Positions 37,801 to 43,073 of a stretch of DNA of 43,073 bases are shown one piece after another (within the stretch, counting starts at the first letter, position 1; the number at the start of each line of letters is the position of its first letter). Both the position numbers and the translations under genes were made by a program. Origin of the DNA: Nephromyces sp. MM_2019 (Eukaryota > Apicomplexa > Aconoidasida > Nephromycida); NCBI GenBank assembly GCA_015657535.1, contig JADHZB010000715.1, forward strand, positions 1-43,073, written 5' to 3'. The notes below the pieces were generated by a model that was not told the origin of the DNA, made no database searches, and saw only the letters and a list, made by a program, of their open reading frames with translations.

Positions 37801-39177
37801 CTGACTTGATTAGTATGGATCTTCTCTTCTTACTAGCGGAAAAGATGAGGTAGAAATGAATGAAGCGGTTTTGATGAATTTGAGGAAGATGAGGGAAATT
37901 TTCAGCTTTTTCTCAGCGTACGTACACCCCCTAAAAGTAAAAATGGCTATGAGATAATATAATTGGGAGGCTTTCTGGGGTGCTAATTCATTAAAGAGAG
38001 AAGTGAGCCTTTCAAAATTTAATGCATGAAAAACTGAAAAGCTGACAACTTATTGTGCTTCCTGCAAACACTGCTATTTTGGATTGGGAAAGGCATAAAC
38101 ACACGTCGCCATTTTTGATTTAGAAAAGCCACACGTACATAGTGATAACTATAGGAAAACAAACGCACAAACTGCTCTACAACTATAAGAAAAAGTACGC
38201 ACGACCTCATCTCTACAGCTACACATAGGCTCAGAGCCTACCATACAATTTCACACACACATACAAAATCTTCTACAACCACACACGAAGCCTACCCTGA
38301 AACGATACGTACGCAGCTTACCCTAAAACCACACGCAAGGTTTAGAAAATACACTATTTCAAGCTTTACATTTCGCACACACCACTCTTGCAGTTATCAT
38401 GTTAAATTGACGGAAAATTATTGCAGCAAACCCATTTTATTAAGTTTTTTGCATCTCAAATTTGATAAAAATTAGAGACTTAAGAAGATGATCCAAAAAT
38501 CGCCTAATAATACATGTGTGTGTGTGCTTATGAAGTGCGTTTATTTGCTTAATTGTAGACTTTAAATGAAGTGTTAGGTTTAGCCACACTAGCGTTATTT
38601 AGGTTTATAAAGACATTTGTTGTAAAGACTTACGTTCAAACGGAAAATTGAAACTTTAAGCCATGAAATTGAATTTCTTCTTCTTCTTTATCTTTTGCTT
38701 CCTTTTCTTCAGCTTCTTCTTCTTTATCTTTTGCTCCCTTTTCTTCAGCTTCTTCTTCTTTTTGCTTCTGCTTCTTCCTCTTCTTCTGCTGCTTCTTTTT
38801 CTGCCTCTTTTTCTGCTCCTTTTTTTCAAGTTCTGCTACTTATTCTTCTCCTTTTTCTTTACTTTTGCTTCTTCGCTTTCCTCCCTTTAGCCTCTTCTTT
38901 GTGGCAGATTTCTGCTTTTTTATTGCATTAAAGTTTAATCACTTGGGAGAGAGTGTGTAGCTCAACCTCCTTCTTGATTATGCCCTTTCTCATGTTTTTA
39001 CACCTTTTTTTCCCCCAGAAATCACAATAACGGCGAATTTTTTGTATATTTCCTCCTTTTGCTTTGCGTGTTATAAAAATTTTGCTCAGTTCCAGTGAGG
39101 GAGAAGCAAAGCTTGAAAAGCCTAGCAAAGCGAAGATTGAAGGAATCTCAGACGCATATGAGGGAATTACTCTTTAA
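31863..39177 (+). CDS. Coiled-coil protein with degenerate EF-hand-like N-terminus, 11 exons
   Basis: Proposed exons: 31863-32027, 32184-32397, 33120-33587, 33920-33967, 34653-34751, 35510-36226, 36837-36899, 37143-37184, 37641-37704, 37837-37917 and 39090-39177 (TAA). All phases agree and the total is 683 codons including the stop. Residues about 55-280 look globular and helical; the segment QINFFEFWNGMDKL resembles the end of an EF-hand (final E kept, first Asp missing). Residues about 332-571 form a long coiled coil with heptad-like spacing (ELHQQLQERLKLVDEK, NLKKDLQERQVLCENL, LKRSLEEDLSKAKATI). The C-terminal third is short, charged, Ser/Lys/Glu-rich exons. A structural or scaffold role is inference. 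Most internal introns are phase 1. The 33588 junction needs a GC donor. If the 36227 donor is not used, the protein ends at a TGA at 36256-36258. The true start could be the ATG at 32196. Confidence 0.55.
32591..32676. repeat. 43-bp tandem duplication in an intron
   Basis: The block GCGATTTGAGTCTAAGTAAG at 32591 recurs with a few changes at 32634 (GCGATTTGAGTCTGAGGAAG), each followed by ATGAA and a related CACATA-type tail. It lies in the intron 32398-33119 of the coiled-coil gene. Confidence 0.75.
35095..35320 (+). repeat. GT-rich simple sequence in an intron
   Basis: Runs of GTGTGTGT interrupted by ATTAGTGTGTATC-like spacers, in the intron 34752-35509 of the coiled-coil gene. ATTAGTGTGTATC-type phrases recur several times, so it is an imperfect minisatellite on a GT background. 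Confidence 0.75.
36450..36800 (+). repeat. 14-bp GTGTGTGCGGGCTG minisatellite in an intron
   Basis: About 15 near-perfect copies between about 36481 and 36703, flanked by GT-rich DNA, in the intron 36227-36836. Two copies carry an extra TG. Because 14 is not a multiple of three and the unit has no stops, all three plus-strand frames are open and give Cys/Val/Gly-rich translations; these are artefacts, not genes. Each unit has a GGG run, so one strand could form G-quadruplexes, and the alternating purine-pyrimidine part could form Z-DNA (inference). Confidence 0.92.
37280..37480 (+). repeat. CA-rich simple sequence in an intron
   Basis: ACACACCAACAC-type repeats in the intron 37185-37640, roughly complementary to the GT-rich intron upstream. 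The open frames through it are low-complexity artefacts. Confidence 0.85.
38675..38895 (+). repeat. Polypyrimidine tract with a 36-bp repeat
   Basis: About 220 bases of almost pure T and C, built on TTC. A 36-bp unit beginning TTTATCTTTTGCTTCC at 38687 recurs at 38723. It lies in the last intron (37918-39089) of the coiled-coil gene. The purine strand is open and would read as Lys/Glu-rich, but has no start or splice context. It could enhance use of the downstream acceptor or form triplex DNA (inference). Confidence 0.8.
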
Positions 39178-39309
39178 ACCGGAAGATAAGCCAACGAGGT
39201 AATATCTATGCTGTGTCTTCAATAGGCTGGAGAATAGCTTGAAACACACAGAGGCTTTTTCAGGGATTATGCCGAGAGAGATAGGCTGAAAATAATGCAA
39301 AAATAAAAA

Positions 39310-39600
39310 AGAGGCCACATTTGCGCACACAAGTAGAGATTAGTAATATATACGCACACAAGTACAGGCATAACATGCAAATAGACGGTACGCACGCATG
39401 CTTGCACACGCAGGCATGCAACACATGAAGACACAACACAAAAATGCACACACATAAGCAAAAGACACAAATACACAGCACATATAATTCATAAAGAACA
39501 CGCACACTTACACCTAAACTATACCTATAAAAGCTTGTGTGCTACACTCTTCTCATACACATACTCCTCTAATCTTACACTCGCCTTCACACACAAGCAG
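39310..39600 (+). repeat. CA-rich intergenic simple sequence
   Basis: Imperfect ACACAC, GCACACAC and CATGCA-containing repeats between the end of the coiled-coil gene and the first proposed exon of the next. It includes an inverted pair, GCATGCTTGC and GCAGGCATGC, near 39396-39418. ORFs across it on both strands are low-complexity. Confidence 0.7.
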
Positions 39601-39641
39601 AGAGAGACTTAAGTCTCCTCTTTCCACAGAAATCAAGTTTT

Positions 39642-42600
39642 ATGAGTTCATCAAACTTTGCTTCCAGCATGGTGAGGTGTACTTACACTCACTGTCTCAG
39701 GTAAGTTTTTTTGTTGATAATAGAAATACGTGACTTTCAATGTTTTAATCGATTTTTCAGTTCTTTTTATGAGGCGAAGAGTGTGGAAAGTTACGGCGTA
39801 AGGCCATCAAAGATAAGCGATAAAGCCTATAAACCTGCCATTGAGAGAGCTAAATCGCCTTCTCCTGAAGCTACTGGCAGAGCGTTGAGTGAAGGGGCAA
39901 AGGCTAGCTACGCTGGTAGGTAGTTCTGGTTGTTTGTGGATATAGCCTTGTATATGACTTTTGGTTTTTTTTGTGATGTTTTGGGGGGTTGGGTGTGAGG
40001 CTAGGGTTTTGGTGGTAGAGTTGTGAGTGTGTGTTTGGGTTTGATAGTATGTGTTTGATTGTGTGCATGATTTTTGTGTATGTTCACCTCGTGTTTTTCC
40101 GCTAAATATCTATATTTCCCTTGTGCTTCCGCACTTATCTACAGCATTTGAAGTTACTTGCTTTTTTGTGATATGCTGTGTGTGTTAGCTATACGAAGCC
40201 CTACAGTTGCAGCAATCAGTAGCAAAGAAAACCTGAGCACGCAGCTGGTAAGTATATCTATAAGAAAAGTGTGTGTACAGCTTAGTATATGCGTTTCTCT
40301 TTGCATTTTGTGGTGTATGTACAAGCTTTATTGTGTGTTTTTCTGTGCATAATTCCTATGAAGTGCTTGCGAAAGGCTGCGTATGTATATTGTTCGTATG
40401 CACTACGCTCTCATGTGTGTGTGAACCTCTAAAATAGCAGCTTATTTTCTAGTTATTGCTGAATTCTTGCTTCATATCTTGAAGATATACTATTAAGAAG
40501 AGATTTAAGGGTTTATTTACACCTTCCACGCAATAAATCCTTTTGGGTAGACTCCTTATTTTCAGGAAGATAAGAGCAAAGAGATTGCTGCAGAGGAAGA
40601 ATATTTGTTAAGAAGGAAGCTTGCTGTAGAAGAACACACAAACGTACGTAATGTTTTCCTAATCAAATTGCTGCAAAGTCGGGAGTAAATTAGTAGTATG
40701 GGGGGGTTTTGTGCTTAAAAGGAAGAGGCCACGCACACACCGTGTTATGGTATGCAAGATTTCTGTGTGTGTGCAGTTTCTTAGATCAGGAGTGCAGTTG
40801 AGCATAAGCAGAGGATCTCGTTCTTTGGCGGTCTCCAAGCAAGATAATGGTGTGTGTGAGTGAGTCTTTTTGGTGCATTAGTGGATTTAAAATAACAAGG
40901 GTAGGAAAGGGGTGAAGAGATGAAAAAGAAGATGAAAGAGGAGGTGATGAAAGAAGAGGAGAAAGCGATGAAGGAAGTGATGAAGAAGGAAACAAAGAAG
41001 ATGGTGATTAAGAAACCTGTTGAAGAATATGATGAATCAAGCTGATAAGAAGTGAATTGCTAGTAATGAGGAATGATTTTAACTATGTTTTACCTATATT
41101 TTTAATATGCACACACAAAAGAGATATATTGGAGGCGCAGTTTGACAGAAGGCCAAAAATTTGAAAAATGAAGAGAAAATATGAAGAATTATATCAGGGA
41201 CGAAGAGAAAGAAGTGTTGCATAAAAAGGAAAAATGTGAAGGGTTTTTTCTCATATTTTCCATCGTTTTCTTTGCTTTTCTATACATGAAGATGAGCTCA
41301 ATTTGCTGCTATTATCTTCTAGAAAATTTTGTCCAAGAAGAGAATGAGTGTCCCAGCCAAAATGAGAATTTATCTTCTTCAACAAGTGCTGAAGAGAGGT
41401 GAAATAGCCAAAGATTTTGTGTGTGTGTGTCATTTGTGATGTGAGTTGTGTTGCTTGCGCGTGTGTGTATTGTGTTCGTGTGGGTTGTGTGTGCGTGTGT
41501 TGTGTATGATGAGCCTATCCAATGTGTGTGTGCGTATGCTGTGTGTGTACCCACTGCATGTGTTGTATATATGAGCCCACTAGGTGCTTTAGGTCTCTGC
41601 CTACTGTCAGCCTTATCTGGGAGCTCATTGTGGGTGCATCCCCAGCCTCAATCCGTATGTATCTCTCCAAACCCATCGAGTCTCTCCAAGCACACTCCAA
41701 CCACTATGTGCCTAGCCATTCCAGTTGATTCCCTCCTCAGCTCCCTCTTTCTGCTTTTTTCGTAGCTTTTTTGCCGATTTTCTTCAAAAAAACATCAATT
41801 TCTTTGTATTTTCTCTGATTAAAAGCTCTAAAAGCAACTTTTTATGGATTTTCTTTACTTGTTTTCTCTTTTTCAGTGTAACGCCTGTTGAGCGAAGGAA
41901 ATCTCCATTGTATGAAGGAAGCGTCGGTAATGAGCTAAAAATAAGTTTAAATACTAAGCCAAGCTACTAATCTTTGCGTTGATATATACTTCTTCATTCT
42001 GTAGAGCTAGCTAAAGCGCTGCTGACTCTCTAGAGTCGCACATGATTGTGTGTGTGGAAGAGATGTCATCTTCAAGCTTCCCACAAGACTGCTGTTTTTG
42101 ACAGCTTGTGAGGGTTAGGGAAGGTGAATCTACGACATGCTTACAGCTCTGATAATGCGTGCTTGTGAATCGTGAACGTAGATGAAGCAGAAAAGTGTAA
42201 ACTAGTGGCTAAGAAGTTGTGTGTGTGCATTTCACGAGGAAGATTTGCTTGAGGAGTACAAGGGGGAGGGAATGTGCAGTTAATTTTTGAAGGCTTTTTT
42301 TGTAGCGAATAAGCTTTGAAGAAACTGCTTTTCATGAAGAGGGTTATAAACAGCCACACACAGGAGAGAGAGGAAAAAACACGAAATTTATGTGAGAAAA
42401 GCGTGAATCGGCACACACAGGGGTGCAGAGGCCGGCATATGGAGGAAAAGGGAGGCGCACACGGGCATAGACAGGCTTGAATAGACAAGGATAGGCGCAG
42501 ATAGGCAGTCACAGGCATACAAAGGCGCATAAAGACACATATAGTGACACACAGACTTGCAGACACACGTAGACACACCCAGAAATACACAGAGATATAC

Positions 42601-42959
42601 ACACAGATCAAGGCAGACACACACAAGCACACCAATACATACTCGCGCAGGCCAAAACTCACAAACACACAAAGGAGTGCACCAGAGAACCGACGAAAAA
42701 CATGGGTAAAGGCATCCTTACACATGCAGCTACTTATCAAGAGCTTTTAGCACCCATTAGCACTCTGCTTGACGCCCTTCTGTGTGTACCATCCTAATGT
42801 TCAAGAAAATGCTTTTCATATTCTATTATGAACGAATTCTTAGGCTTCCAAGACATGAGGAAAGCTACACAGAGAAGAGAAAGATATCCTCCATCTTCTA
42901 GCTATTCGAAGAAGAGGCTAAGCCGCCAGAAAAAGTGTCCTGCCAGTCGCTTAAGGTAA
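39642..42959 (+). CDS. Small basic Ser/Lys-rich protein, 8 exons, next to the telomere-like array
   Basis: Proposed exons: 39642-39700, 39761-39915, 40189-40247, 40566-40643, 40777-40849, 41323-41398, 41877-41926 and 42844-42959 (TAA at 42957-42959). Every junction is GT-AG and matches in phase; the total is 222 codons including the stop. The product starts MSSSNFASSM and contains SP-type sites (RAKSPSPEAT, ERRKSPLYE), a charged helix (EDKSKEIAAEEEYLLRRKL) and a strongly basic C-terminus (SYSKKRLSRQKKCPASRLR). The basic, Ser-rich make-up would suit a nucleic-acid-binding or cytoskeletal protein, but no domain is recognised. The first ATG lies inside an open stretch with an acceptor at 39629, so this gene might instead be the 3' part of the coiled-coil gene. 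If the 41927 donor is skipped, a TAA at 41968-41970 ends the protein. Confidence 0.5.
40905..41045 (+). CDS. Unplaced Lys/Glu/Met-rich open stretch, possible alternative exon
   Basis: Forty-six codons after a TAG, reading ERGEEMKKKM and so on to VEEYDESS and a TGA. It lies in the intron between exons 40777-40849 and 41323-41398. To be used in this frame it needs a phase-0 donor at 40852 (weak) or an acceptor inside a purine-rich stretch, so splicing support is poor. Simple GAAG/GATGAAG repeats may explain the open frame. Confidence 0.25.
   Translation, partial: ERGEEMKKKMKEEVMKEEEKAMKEVMKKETKKMVIKKPVEEYDESS
41415..41575 (+). repeat. GT-rich simple sequence in an intron
   Basis: GTGTGTGTG and TGTGTTGTGTATG-type repeats in the intron 41399-41876 of the last gene. 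The frames through it translate to Cys/Val-rich low-complexity sequence. Confidence 0.75.
42330..42680 (+). repeat. CA/GA-rich degenerate repeat in an intron
   Basis: Imperfect units such as CACAGGCATA, ATAGGCAGAT and ACACACAGAC, with periods of about 10-12 bases, in the intron 41927-42843. Two long overlapping frames on the minus strand are Cys/Val/Leu low-complexity translations of this tract and are not supported as genes. Confidence 0.7.
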
Positions 42960-42977
42960 TTCCTGATATTTTGGGAC

Positions 42978-43073
42978 TCTAGGGTTTTAGGGTTTTGGGA
43001 CGCTAGGGTTTTAGGGTTTTGGGACGCTAGGGTTTTAGGGTTTTGGGACGCTAGGGTTTTAGGGTTTTGGGAC
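42978..43073 (+). repeat. 24-bp telomere-like repeat array
   Basis: Exactly four 24-base units starting at 42978, 43002, 43026 and 43050 and running to the last base. Each contains two AGGGTTTT blocks (TTTTAGGG telomere-type) followed by GGGAC; units 2-4 open GCTAGGG and unit 1 opens TCTAGGG. TTTTAGGG and TTTAGGG repeats are known telomere units of several alveolates and algae. The mixed unit suggests either a variant telomere or a subtelomeric array. The G-rich strand points right, as it would at a right-hand chromosome end. Confidence 0.9.

Noticed and set aside
38663..38931. Phe/Leu/Ser-rich frames on the plus strand and Lys/Glu-rich reading on the minus strand
   Set aside because: Explained by the TTC-based polypyrimidine tract; no start codon context or splice chain.
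42141..42740. 199-codon Cys/Leu/Val-rich frame on the minus strand
   Set aside because: Low-complexity reading of the CA-rich repeat, on the strand opposite to the local genes and without splice signals.

Overview
This is eukaryotic nuclear DNA. It is AT-rich, and its genes are broken into many exons by GT-AG introns of roughly 70 to 1,200 bases with T-rich acceptors. One gene is recognised firmly: ribosomal protein eS26, in two exons on the minus strand. Its wording around the splice junction ([11 protein letters not shown], then CVSCAIHSR and VRVRS) is closest to the apicomplexan form as I recall it. The right end carries an array built on TTTTAGGG, a telomere-type motif. An alveolate, probably apicomplexan-like, is my best guess; it is an inference, not a proof.

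Layout, left to right. (1) 1-466: end of a possible upstream gene. (2) 689-11577, plus strand: a large gene of eight or nine exons (about 2,000 codons) with EF-hand loops, one of them canonical, and a C2-like C-terminal region. (3) 11578-14270: a convergent intergenic region with two weak small ORFs. (4) 14271-18317, minus strand: a seven-exon gene for a secreted protein of about 706 residues. It has a clear signal peptide, 21 tandem hexapeptide repeats and several RxLx(E/D)-like or RRL motifs. All of its introns are phase 0. (5) 18318-24340: about 6 kb without a convincing gene, containing a GC-rich block open on both strands. (6) 24341-25589, minus strand: eS26. (7) 25590-31862: about 6 kb without a convincing gene, with a GC-rich patch near 27.2-27.6 kb and a 63-bp tandem repeat. 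(8) 31863-39177, plus strand: an eleven-exon gene for a coiled-coil protein (about 682 residues). (9) 39642-42959, plus strand: an eight-exon gene for a small basic, Ser-rich protein (about 221 residues). (10) 42978-43073: four 24-bp telomere-like repeats running to the window edge.

Gene models were built by hand by joining open stretches at GT-AG (once GC-AG) sites with matching phase. In each of the four multi-exon models every junction agrees in phase and the total length is a whole number of codons. This supports the models but does not replace transcript evidence. Exon order and middle exons are more certain than gene ends.

By eye, the plus strand is T-rich (T/G-rich in places) where genes point right (1-12 kb and 28-42 kb) and A/C-rich where they point left (12.3-27 kb), including the stretches with no visible gene. 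The switch points lie between convergent genes near 12 kb and near the GC-rich patch at 27.2-27.6 kb. Introns of the two right-hand genes are unusually rich in GT or CA simple repeats.
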